Assembly: GCA_944321825.1 (NCBI GenBank)
Contig: CALUMU010000001.1
Span: 281,704-345,703, forward strand
DNA length: 64,000 nt
Direction: 5' to 3'
DNA from: Candidatus Amulumruptor caecigallinarius
GTDB lineage: Bacteria > Bacteroidota > Bacteroidia > Bacteroidales > Muribaculaceae
Part shown: one piece after another, positions 16,094 through 23,821 of the stretch
Position numbering within the stretch: the first letter of the stretch is position 1
Layout: each line of letters opens with the position of its first letter
Made by a program: the position numbers and the translations under genes
The notes under the pieces: model-generated
Seen by the model: only the letters and a program-made list of their open reading frames with translations
Told to the model about the DNA's origin: nothing
Database searches by the model: none

Positions 16094-16786
16094 TTATTTA
16101 TTAAATGTATTGTTCCAAAGTCTTATGGCGTACCGGGCGTTATACTCCATGCCGACAATCTTAGCCCAGCTTTCATAGTCAAGATGCATCCACAAATCTA
16201 TTACAGTCCAATATCGCACCTGACATGCGAAAATCCACAAGTCACGTTTGACGTTGTTAAGAGAAGTGCGTACTGTGTTGATTATGTTGTATCTTTCGGC
16301 AGCACTCAGCATATTGACTTTTTCTTCGTCATCCTTGTTCACCTTGCCAGTGAGAACCAAATTCTGTATAAGAGTGCTGCAAGAGACAATCTCCTCTGTA
16401 GCTTCTTTTATTTTCTTGCTCCCTATGCCAGCCAACGCCGCACCTTTGGGATTCTCCTTGATAGCTTTGCGGATGTTATCACATTCGGTATAAATATCGG
16501 CGGTGATAAGTGCGATTTCCTTAAGATCATGGACATTCTGCAATGCACTCGTTGCATGGGACATGTATGTCAATATCTGGTTCTCGACATTATGTATTTC
16601 ATGCAGACCGGCGCCTATCACTACCTCCGCTGCTAAAATCTTCTCCTGAAGTTTCTTGCGTTTGTCGTACTCCGATTTAAGCTGTGCATCTCCTGCGATG
16701 ACAGCCGATGTCAGGAGCGGGTCTATCGCCATACAGTCGGATGCGACAGAAACAATAAATGAAAGTATGAAAACGAATTTTTTCAT
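16094..16786 (-). CDS. Periplasmic conjugation-associated protein (paralog of the 52257 product)
   Basis: 230 residues with a signal peptide (MKKFVFILSFIVSVASDCMA) and a mostly helical body. The last 31 residues are nearly identical (29 of 31) to the end of the protein at 52257-52979 (LDYESWAKIVGMEYNARYAI-x-LWNNTFNK), which sits in the tra operon. The N-terminal parts are much more diverged. It is therefore probably a transfer-apparatus component or an alternative version of one. It lies at the head of the fimbrillin-like operon. Confidence 0.6.
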   Translation of the reverse strand: MKKFVFILSFIVSVASDCMAIDPLLTSAVIAGDAQLKSEYDKRKKLQEKILAAEVVIGAGLHEIHNVENQILTYMSHATSALQNVHDLKEIALITADIYTECDNIRKAIKENPKGAALAGIGSKKIKEATEEIVSCSTLIQNLVLTGKVNKDDEEKVNMLSAAERYNIINTVRTSLNNVKRDLWIFACQVRYWTVIDLWMHLDYESWAKIVGMEYNARYAIRLWNNTFNK

Positions 16787-16799
16787 AACAAGATGCAGT

Positions 16800-17924
16800 T
16801 TATAATTTGATAGATTGCTCTCTCCTTGCGGTCAAAGCTGCATTACGGTCATGTTTTGACGGAAGAATGACGGCCTCCATCCGCTTACCAAGGATTACAT
16901 CGTTCCAATCCTTATAGACATCAGGTGCTTTACGTGTCTCTGTACAGTGCTTTTGGTCTGCCGGGTCTGACATGTTTAGGGCATTGGCGATTTCAAAAAG
17001 TTTTTTCCCGTAGTTACGCCCGGCCAAATCATTGTCAAACGCATCCACGGCACATGCCCGGTTGTAGTGGGTAAGGATGTTTTTCATTGATTCTCCAGAA
17101 GTCCCTCCACCGAGGGAAACAAGTACGGATGTATCCCAATCAACGGAGAACCTGTTGGCCTGATAAAATCCCATTGCATCATATGCGCTTTCAACGAAAA
17201 ATACATTTTTCACAGCTGCAGGATTGCCGTCAGAGAAATCGGCAATCCATGCCGCCGATGATGAATTAGTCCCGGTAGCCTTGCTTTTAAATCCTTTCGC
17301 TCCTCGTATTTCGTAACCCTCCACAGTGTCAGAGTCCGCTTTCCTGTATGGAAATCCGATATTGAATCCTTTAAAATTCTCAATACGAATATCTCTTATT
17401 TTAACTATGAAAGGCAAAAACGCTTCAAATGTGGACTGGCTGATACCTCTTTCCTTTACCATCCAAGGAACAGGACTCCCATGGGTAAACGCTTCTACAT
17501 TGTAGAGGTCGGGATTAAATGCACGTGCTGCATTAGACCGACCAAGCAACACTGTATCGTCATAATCAATTGGAGGCATATTGGCCATGGATGCCAATGC
17601 GTTGATCACTTTTGACCACTCGGTAGAACCTGTGGTGTGGAATTGTGCGAGGTTGTCCTTTATAAGTGTCACCACATCGCCACGAGAGCCGTCACGGCGA
17701 AAGAATGTCTGTTGAGCCTTATCGGACGGATGAGACACAATGATACGGTCTGCCACGCTGCCAGAAGTTCCGAGAACCATTTCTACGTATCGTCCTACTC
17801 CGGCTCGCTTATCGATACGATAACCAAGCTTCAACGCCACATCGGTAACACCGACATGCGTTTTAAGTTCCTGAAGCTTCCGCTTGATGTTTTCCTTGTA
17901 ATTGTCAGAAGATACGTAGGTCAT
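16800..17924 (-). CDS. Toprim-domain primase-like protein
   Basis: 374 residues from the ATG at 17924. The N-terminal part (about 1-110) resembles the zinc-less primase N-domain/DUF3991 seen in Bacteroides element proteins. The C-terminal half carries a Toprim fold with FFVESAYDAMGFYQ (catalytic Glu) and ACAVDAFDNDLAGRNYGKKL (DxD-like acidic pair). It likely primes complementary-strand synthesis after transfer. It lies in a DNA-processing cluster with the ArdC-like gene, with a 32-base gap. The longer reading from 18035 overlaps that gene and is unlikely. Confidence 0.75.
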   Translation of the reverse strand: MTYVSSDNYKENIKRKLQELKTHVGVTDVALKLGYRIDKRAGVGRYVEMVLGTSGSVADRIIVSHPSDKAQQTFFRRDGSRGDVVTLIKDNLAQFHTTGSTEWSKVINALASMANMPPIDYDDTVLLGRSNAARAFNPDLYNVEAFTHGSPVPWMVKERGISQSTFEAFLPFIVKIRDIRIENFKGFNIGFPYRKADSDTVEGYEIRGAKGFKSKATGTNSSSAAWIADFSDGNPAAVKNVFFVESAYDAMGFYQANRFSVDWDTSVLVSLGGGTSGESMKNILTHYNRACAVDAFDNDLAGRNYGKKLFEIANALNMSDPADQKHCTETRKAPDVYKDWNDVILGKRMEAVILPSKHDRNAALTARREQSIKL

Positions 17925-17956
17925 ATTAACCGTTCTCCAATGTTTAGTTTTTCTGG

Positions 17957-19279
17957 TTACACAGCCATGTGGCATGTCTGTTTGTTGACGGTAGTGTTTA
18001 ACCTCTCCAATTCTGGCGCAAATACCTTTTTGCACAGTTCGGATTGGTAGAGTCGCTTTTCCTCTGGGTCTTTCAATGAAGCATATATGCGAGCCTCCGT
18101 TTCAGAGACAGGCTTCATACCGAGGTGCGTGTCTCCGATAGAAGCTCTCAGATTGAACTCTCCTGTACTTCCCCGGACAATACCCACATTTTTAAACGGC
18201 ACATTGTCCATTGGGAGCGACAGAAAATCAAAGGCTGCTGTCGGGCGTTCTCCCATGCCGATTTTGATACTGTCTATATGTGCTATAATCATGTCAGAAG
18301 CCTTTCCGACAGCTGGGAGGACAGACATTATAAATCTCGGCTCCTCTTTGAGAGCATCGATCCATGAATTGAGATAACAGGCTGAATTGGAGCTGAGACG
18401 TGTGTCAAATCCGAGGGCTGAAGCAACAAAAGCACTGGTTAGTTCTGCAATGAGTTCTTCTCGTGCATATTTCGGACTGCCGAAATGTCCGTTTTCAAGG
18501 CGGTTGAGCCTTGACGGATGGCCGGTAGAATGAGCCATTTCGTGAAGCATAGTACCATAATACTCCTGACCGCTGATATAAGTATCTACCGATGATTCCC
18601 CTTTACGGAACTGCGCTTTTTCGGGAACTACTATGTAATCATCTCCAGGATGGTAATAAGCTTGTGCAGATGTCTTGTCGGCTTTTATGGGACATACCCA
18701 TAAATTGTTGGCAACGAGAGCATCAAGTTTGTCGTTCTCATACATGCCCTCTGTGACCGAAAATTGCTGGGGCTTGAACCTGTCCATTATTTTCGCATAG
18801 AGGTCGGGCTTTGTTTCTGCAAGATTGGTCTGTTCGATGTTGAAAACATTGTTGACCTTGACAAGAGGGATATAGGTGAGGCGGCTTTTCTCCTCCTCGG
18901 ACATCTTGTTTATGTCCTCAATATCGACTTTATTGCCGAATTCATCCTTGTATAGAGGTTGGAAATAGAGTACCGGAAACGATTTCTCGCCTTTTAATAC
19001 GTGGGAATCCAGCTTTTGCACTTGATTAAATGTCATGAATACCGGGACTTTGTAGCCTTTAATAGCCGAGTACATCAAGAGCATAAAAGGGTTGAGACCC
19101 GAATAAGCACGTCCTGAGATATTGATAGGCACTCCGCCTCCCTGCACAGGCAGTAGCCATCCACGCTGCCATGTCTGTGACTTCATTTTTTCCATGCAGT
19201 CTACCATCATTTCAGCAAAGAGGTTTATTGCTTTTTCACCTGGTGGAACTCGCTCAGAGGATTTCGGAAGCATCGTCAA
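17957..19279 (-). CDS. ArdC-like antirestriction protein (ssDNA-binding plus zincin domain)
   Basis: 440 residues. The N-terminal half (about 15-150) matches the ArdC single-strand DNA-binding domain (WLLPVQGGGVPINISGRAYSGLNPFML, PVFMTFNQVQKL). The C-terminal half is a zincin-type metallopeptidase-like domain with LHEMAHSTGH (HEMAH at about 246-250, third ligand downstream). Family members protect incoming DNA from restriction or act on DNA-bound proteins. The gene overlaps the small upstream gene by 26 bases, so the true start may be a few codons downstream (ATG at 19273). Confidence 0.8.
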   Translation of the reverse strand: MTMLPKSSERVPPGEKAINLFAEMMVDCMEKMKSQTWQRGWLLPVQGGGVPINISGRAYSGLNPFMLLMYSAIKGYKVPVFMTFNQVQKLDSHVLKGEKSFPVLYFQPLYKDEFGNKVDIEDINKMSEEEKSRLTYIPLVKVNNVFNIEQTNLAETKPDLYAKIMDRFKPQQFSVTEGMYENDKLDALVANNLWVCPIKADKTSAQAYYHPGDDYIVVPEKAQFRKGESSVDTYISGQEYYGTMLHEMAHSTGHPSRLNRLENGHFGSPKYAREELIAELTSAFVASALGFDTRLSSNSACYLNSWIDALKEEPRFIMSVLPAVGKASDMIIAHIDSIKIGMGERPTAAFDFLSLPMDNVPFKNVGIVRGSTGEFNLRASIGDTHLGMKPVSETEARIYASLKDPEEKRLYQSELCKKVFAPELERLNTTVNKQTCHMAV

Positions 19280-19481
19280 TGTCTATTTCTTGTAAAACCA
19301 TAGAGTGCTCATCGGTCATGTCGACATAGAACTGTGCAGATTCGGTGTCAGGTTCAATGCCTCGGTCAGTACACCAATCCAGAAAATCGAGCTTGTCGTC
19401 GCCAAGCATAACGAATTGAAGGATGTCTATTTTCTTTTCGTTGAGCAGTGTTACGCGCTCGTCATATGTCATTGTTGCCAT
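19254..19481 (-). CDS. Small acidic protein upstream of ArdC-like gene
   Basis: 75 residues, strongly acidic (LGDDKLDFLDWCTDRGIEPDTES, QEIDIDDASEIL). No known domain. The acidity and position next to an antirestriction gene recall DNA-mimic proteins, but this is only an analogy. It overlaps the ArdC-like start by 26 bases and is probably translationally coupled to it. Confidence 0.5.
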   Translation of the reverse strand: MATMTYDERVTLLNEKKIDILQFVMLGDDKLDFLDWCTDRGIEPDTESAQFYVDMTDEHSMVLQEIDIDDASEIL

Positions 19482-19508
19482 AGGATTATATGATTTAATA
19501 GTGAATAT

Positions 19509-20657
19509 TCAGATCTTCATGCTGTTAGAAACATGTTCGCGTTGATTACGTATCTCGTTTATATCTTTTGTGAGATATTTGGCTGCAAGCTGTTCCTTTG
19601 TCGCTGTATGGGTAGAGAAAAACGAAACACCGTCATCGTAAGACAGATTGCGTTTTGGTGTCCTGACACCGTCAATCTCGGCAGAGATGCACCACTGTTT
19701 GCCATCACTTTTAGCAATGCGTATATCCTTGACACCATCAGGGAGTACATAAGATTTATAGGCAGAAGCGAGGTGTAACTTTTCGCCAAACATCTTTTCT
19801 GTAATCTGCGCCGGAGTCCGCGATTTGTCAAAATAGGCGTTAAGCGAGTCCCGGTCTCCGACCTGAGACATTTTAACACCACCCACATCTACGTAGAAAT
19901 GCCATTTACCGTACCCTTTCATGTCAGGGTTGTTTTCTTTGTATACATTGAATTTGTCAATCTTGCGTCCGTCTGAAAGGGTTACGCCATTGGTAAACTC
20001 CTCTTTTGACAGATGTCTTTCGAGCTTTGACGGATAGTATTTTCCCATCAGCTCCCTTACTGCATCAGCGATTCTGTTTTCATGTGACAGATTGCTGAAC
20101 CGTTGGGATTCCTCGGTGGAAAGCTGCACCGCTGGGAGCTGTTTGCCGTTAACCCTCACAGAAAAAAGCCATGCCTCTTTTTCGGCATGTTGGAATATAT
20201 GACCATGCGTGATTTTATCTCCGTTTACCGTCACGAACTGCGGAGCTTTCTCTGTCCTGGTAGCGTTATCTATTTCGCTTTTTCCAGCTTTTATATCATT
20301 TTTAGAGTTAGACGGAGCTTGATTCGGACTGATAGTTTCCATCACCTTGACCTCTGTCTGTTTTTTATTAGGACTTTCTATCTTCTCACAGATTGCGACT
20401 CTGATGCCGGCACGTACAAGTTCGGATAGGTAAACATCAAGCCTGTCATGAGGAAAGCCGACCCTATCAACTCCCTTGAGCTTACCTTTAGTATCGCAAT
20501 GTACAGGTAAATCCAAAATCTCTGATACCTTTTTAGCATCCGCTGAGAATGTCTCGTATAAATCACCGACCCTTATCAGGAGTATTGTATCAGGATTTTT
20601 CTGTTTAAACTCATTATATCGTTTTAATTCGGTAGGTTCGTTTACTTTCTTTGCCAT
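19509..20657 (-). CDS. Protein with stand-alone MutS domain I
   Basis: 382 residues. Residues 10-95 match the MutS mismatch-recognition domain I: YNEFKQKNPDTILLIRVGDLYETF, then GVDRVGFPHDRLDVYLSEL and RAGIRVAICEKIE. The rest of MutS (core, ATPase) is absent. The C-terminal part contains repeated 'F-V-V-N-G-x-x-x-T' strands typical of DUF3945/antirestriction-type element proteins. The mismatch-probing Phe of the FxE motif (GDFYELF in MutS) is Leu here, while the Glu is kept. It is likely a DNA-binding accessory of the transfer cluster; the function is unknown. Confidence 0.7.
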   Translation of the reverse strand: MAKKVNEPTELKRYNEFKQKNPDTILLIRVGDLYETFSADAKKVSEILDLPVHCDTKGKLKGVDRVGFPHDRLDVYLSELVRAGIRVAICEKIESPNKKQTEVKVMETISPNQAPSNSKNDIKAGKSEIDNATRTEKAPQFVTVNGDKITHGHIFQHAEKEAWLFSVRVNGKQLPAVQLSTEESQRFSNLSHENRIADAVRELMGKYYPSKLERHLSKEEFTNGVTLSDGRKIDKFNVYKENNPDMKGYGKWHFYVDVGGVKMSQVGDRDSLNAYFDKSRTPAQITEKMFGEKLHLASAYKSYVLPDGVKDIRIAKSDGKQWCISAEIDGVRTPKRNLSYDDGVSFFSTHTATKEQLAAKYLTKDINEIRNQREHVSNSMKI

Positions 20658-20670
20658 GGATTCATTGTTG

Positions 20671-21444
20671 TTAGAATTTCATACCTGTTTTGTTGCTCAG
20701 AGACTCCTTAGCTTCCTCCCTGTGTGAGGATGTACCTTGGGCTTTGACCACTTGCTGGTATTCCCATCGGTTGCGGTCTGTTTTTACGAATCCCATCACT
20801 TCCGGGTGGGCGATGTCATATCGCTCCATCTCGCGCCGTTTCCACTCGCCCATGTCACCTTTTATAACCGTAAAAATATGTGGTTCGCGCAAATCGACAC
20901 CTACGGTCACCTTTTCATCACCCACATTGAGTTCCACAGGCCTACCGTTGCGTATCTGTTCTTTCTGTTGTGTACCGAGGTGTATGTCATGGATTGATTC
21001 AAGCTCTTTGATGCGTTCATCAATGCGCAAGTCTTTGAGAGGGGCATGCACAAGGGAGTTGGTACGACCGTCATATTGGATAAGATGTGGAGATTTGATG
21101 CCGTTTACTTGCAGTTCCTTAGTTACAGTTTCTCCAGTATTGACTTTTTCAAGTTCGTATTCTGAAAGTAGGAGCCTGTTGTCTATTTCCCTCCGAGTTG
21201 GATAAACGAGCAGTCGGCAATCTCCAGTAACGGAATCGCGTATAACCTGCATACGCAGTGGGATCAGCACGGTTTTCCCATTGGATGCGACTATAGATGC
21301 TTGGATTAACGGAGTGATGCCACCCTTTTTCAAGGCCTCCATAAACTGTGGCGGCATTGTCGCCATCTCTTTTTCAGAAAGTCCTAATTTCTCCAATGCT
21401 TCAAGTGGCAGGTTTGACTGTGATTTATGTGTTTCAAAACTCAT
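20671..21444 (-). CDS. DUF4099/DUF3945-type mobile-element protein
   Basis: 257 residues from the ATG at 21444; a start at 21477 would overlap the divergent gene region. LPLEALEKLGLSEKEMATMPPQFMEALKKGGITPLI is the DUF4099 signature, followed by DUF3945-like repeats (LLLSEYELEKVNTGETVTKEL, GRPVELNVGDEKVTVGVDL). Such proteins sit near topoisomerase, primase and antirestriction genes in Bacteroides conjugative elements; their exact role is not established. It is the first gene of the minus-strand DNA-processing cluster. Confidence 0.75.
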   Translation of the reverse strand: MSFETHKSQSNLPLEALEKLGLSEKEMATMPPQFMEALKKGGITPLIQASIVASNGKTVLIPLRMQVIRDSVTGDCRLLVYPTRREIDNRLLLSEYELEKVNTGETVTKELQVNGIKSPHLIQYDGRTNSLVHAPLKDLRIDERIKELESIHDIHLGTQQKEQIRNGRPVELNVGDEKVTVGVDLREPHIFTVIKGDMGEWKRREMERYDIAHPEVMGFVKTDRNRWEYQQVVKAQGTSSHREEAKESLSNKTGMKF

Positions 21445-21534
21445 AATCGGTTGTTTTGATGTGTATATTTGCGCCATTGCCAGCGACTTAACTTATGCCA
21501 CAAAGGTATTGTCAAAAGAAACGCCATTTTCAAA

Positions 21535-22302
21535 ATGAAACATACTTTTTTTATCCTTGCTATCATCTCATCATTTGTCCCCATTACAACGATTGCTCAA
21601 GACGCATTCTATACCATAGATTTTCAATCCCCAATAAGTGTTGCTGAAGTTCAATCAGGAAATATAGATGTGGAGGCTGAGACATATATTTTTTCCGACT
21701 CTGTTTCTGCAATGAACAACATCGCAACAAGCATTGTCCCTGTGAATCCTGACAGCATTACACAATCAGCCGTACAGGATATCAAAGAAAAAGCCAATAT
21801 GCAGACCCTGTATTATGAATCTTTGATAGACAGTCTGATGTACGAGAATTTCATGTTAAAGATGGATTTGGCTGTCATAGAAAAGAAATTTAAACATCTT
21901 ATCTCTGCCGCGACCCAGTCTGAGGAGTTGCCAACAGGGATAGCAGGGCACTATCAGACCCAAACTGATTTGACAATAGAATCCCTGATTGCGGAGATAT
22001 TGAAGAACGGCATAAAGCATCCTCGCGTTGTACTTGCTCAGGCAATATTGGAGACTGGCTGGTTTAAAAGCAGGGTCTGTCATACCCACAACAATCTTTT
22101 CGGTCTGCGCCAACCCTGGGACGGTGCTTATTTCAAGTTTAAACGCTGGCAAGATAGCGTAAAGGCTTATCGGACGAAAGTGCAGTACAAATACAAAGGT
22201 GGTCCCTATCTGAGGTGGCTTAAAGACCTCGGCTATGCAGAAGATCCGAATTACACCGACAAACTTAAGATACTCCTTGCCGGTCCACTCAAAGATTACT
22301 GA
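21535..22302 (+). CDS. Secreted glucosaminidase-type peptidoglycan hydrolase
   Basis: 255 residues. Signal peptide (MKHTFFILAIISSFVPITTIA), a roughly 110-residue spacer with a helix, then a glucosaminidase domain (GH73-like): IKHPRVVLAQAILETGW with the catalytic Glu, NNLFGLR, and YRTKVQYKYKGGPYLRWLKDLGYAEDPNYTDKL at the end. Conjugative elements use such enzymes to open the cell wall for the secretion channel. It is divergent from the DUF4099 gene and is followed by a hairpin. Confidence 0.82.
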   Translation: MKHTFFILAIISSFVPITTIAQDAFYTIDFQSPISVAEVQSGNIDVEAETYIFSDSVSAMNNIATSIVPVNPDSITQSAVQDIKEKANMQTLYYESLIDSLMYENFMLKMDLAVIEKKFKHLISAATQSEELPTGIAGHYQTQTDLTIESLIAEILKNGIKHPRVVLAQAILETGWFKSRVCHTHNNLFGLRQPWDGAYFKFKRWQDSVKAYRTKVQYKYKGGPYLRWLKDLGYAEDPNYTDKLKILLAGPLKDY

Positions 22303-22397
22303 CAGATAGGGAACATATATATTCAATGAGATTTGCAATTTATGATTCTTTAACCAATCTTCTTCTCTCCTTATTTGGACGTTGTAGATTTTGATTG

Positions 22398-22453
22398 TAA
22401 ATTTGCATTACCAGAACCCGCCAAGCCTACTAACAGTGCTTAAATCGGCGGGT
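22398..22453 (+). promoter_or_regulatory. Promoter box followed by leader hairpin before the Abi gene
   Basis: TAAATTTG at 22398-22405 matches TAnnTTTG. A 7-bp GC-rich stem follows (ACCCGCC at 22416-22422 with GGCGGGT at 22447-22453) and then a T-rich run right before the ATG at 22465. Transcripts from this promoter would begin near the hairpin. It may end the upstream gene or attenuate the Abi gene. Confidence 0.5.
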
Positions 22454-22464
22454 CGTTTTATTTT

Positions 22465-23361
22465 ATGACCACTTCATTTACCAAACCTTATAAGAATCCG
22501 TCCGACCTTATCGCACTTCTCCAAAGTCGGGGGCTTATCATTGCTGACACCCCAAAGGCTGAAACTATACTTCGCGCAGTCGGTTACTATCGTTTTAGTG
22601 CATATCTATATCCATTCATCGCTTCACCAAAAGAAAACCACATTTACAAACAAGGCAGTCGATTTGAGGATGCTTTGTTACTCTATCAATTTGACCACAG
22701 ATTGCGATTGTTTCTATTTGATGTAATTGCCAAGGTAGAAATCGGTGTAAGAAGTGCTATCGCTAATCTTGGCTCTAAATTTCTGAATGACAAATTTTGG
22801 ATTACCAATCCGGTATCTTATGCAAATCCGCAGAAATTTCGCAAAACGATAGACCTTATTAATGCTGAATATAACCGTTCAAGAGAAGATTTTATAGAAC
22901 ATTTTCGCATTTCATATTCAGACCCTTATCCTCCGGCATGGGAATTGATTGAAATACTGCCTTTTGGTGTAGTCACGCGTATTTACGAGAATATTTCTGA
23001 TTTCAAAGTGCAAAAAAAGATAGCACAATACTTTGCGCTCAATATCCCGGTGTTCAAATCATGGCTCACTATCGTCACGCTGACCAGAAATGCTTGCTGC
23101 CACCACTCGCGAATATGGAATAAGGCCAACACTATCAGGTCTCTGGCAATACGCCGTCCGTCAAGACCTTGGATTTCAACATTGGTAAATTCGTTGCGTA
23201 TATTTTATGACATGTGCATCATCAAATGGTTTCTTGATATTATCATGCCAGGCAACCATATGAAGGACTCGTTGAAGAAGCTGCTACAGGAATTTCCAAC
23301 TGTCGACATTGCAGCCATGGGATTCCCGGCTGATTGGGAGAATGAACCACTGTGGAAATAA
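22465..23361 (+). CDS. Abi_2-family abortive infection protein (AbiD/AbiF-like)
   Basis: 298 residues. The N-terminal segment (LLQSRGLIIADTPKAETILRAVGYYRFSAYLYPF) and core (YQFDHRLRLFLFDVIAKVEIGVRS) are typical of Abi_2 proteins. The HEPN ribonuclease motif is RNACCHHSRIWN, i.e. Arg208-x4-His213. Family members stop phage growth by RNA cleavage or related means. It opens a three-gene plus-strand defence cargo. A hairpin between promoter and start could control its expression. Confidence 0.85.
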   Translation: MTTSFTKPYKNPSDLIALLQSRGLIIADTPKAETILRAVGYYRFSAYLYPFIASPKENHIYKQGSRFEDALLLYQFDHRLRLFLFDVIAKVEIGVRSAIANLGSKFLNDKFWITNPVSYANPQKFRKTIDLINAEYNRSREDFIEHFRISYSDPYPPAWELIEILPFGVVTRIYENISDFKVQKKIAQYFALNIPVFKSWLTIVTLTRNACCHHSRIWNKANTIRSLAIRRPSRPWISTLVNSLRIFYDMCIIKWFLDIIMPGNHMKDSLKKLLQEFPTVDIAAMGFPADWENEPLWK

Positions 23362-23385
23362 GAAAGATGTGCTTATGTAAAGTCA

Positions 23386-23394
23386 CCCCCCCCC
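23386..23394. repeat. Homopolymeric C9 tract upstream of the wHTH gene
   Basis: Nine consecutive C residues in an otherwise AT-rich intergenic region between the Abi gene and the small HTH gene. Such tracts are prone to slippage and could vary promoter spacing. Confidence 0.5.
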
Positions 23395-23468
23395 TTATGG
23401 TAATATGAATTAGTTCAACTTATAATGGTTATTCCTATTAAATCTAAATATGGAACTTAATTTTTGAA

Positions 23469-23768
23469 GTGAATGACAATAATACTACCACTGACAAGGC
23501 ATTTCAAGAAGTGGAGTTCGTAAAAGGCCCCGTGGAATTCACAAAAGAGTTCATAAAAGCAAGTCGCCAAATATTTAAACTGATATCTATGCATACTAAA
23601 GTCAGTACTGTTCAAATGGCTGATTCAATAGGATTATCAACACGGCAAGTTCTGAAATATCTGAAACGCCTTCAAGAATTAGACAAGATAGCTCGTGTAG
23701 GTGGACGTAAAATGGTAGAATGGAAGATTATCGATGAAGAATACGAAGAATTCTTTGATAGAATATGA
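23469..23768 (+). CDS. Winged helix-turn-helix protein (GTG start)
   Basis: 99 residues if the GTG at 23469 is the start; no in-frame ATG precedes the conserved part. Residues 35-90 form a winged helix (STVQMADSIGLSTRQVLKYLKRLQELDKIARVGGRKMVEWKI). It precedes the ABC ATPase gene by 53 bases on the same strand and is probably its regulator or partner. The same fold closes many ATPase-linked defence operons. Confidence 0.6.
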   Translation: MNDNNTTTDKAFQEVEFVKGPVEFTKEFIKASRQIFKLISMHTKVSTVQMADSIGLSTRQVLKYLKRLQELDKIARVGGRKMVEWKIIDEEYEEFFDRI

Positions 23769-23821
23769 ATGCATGTGTTTTTATCTTCAAATACAAATAG
23801 AATTAATTATTTTTACATTTT

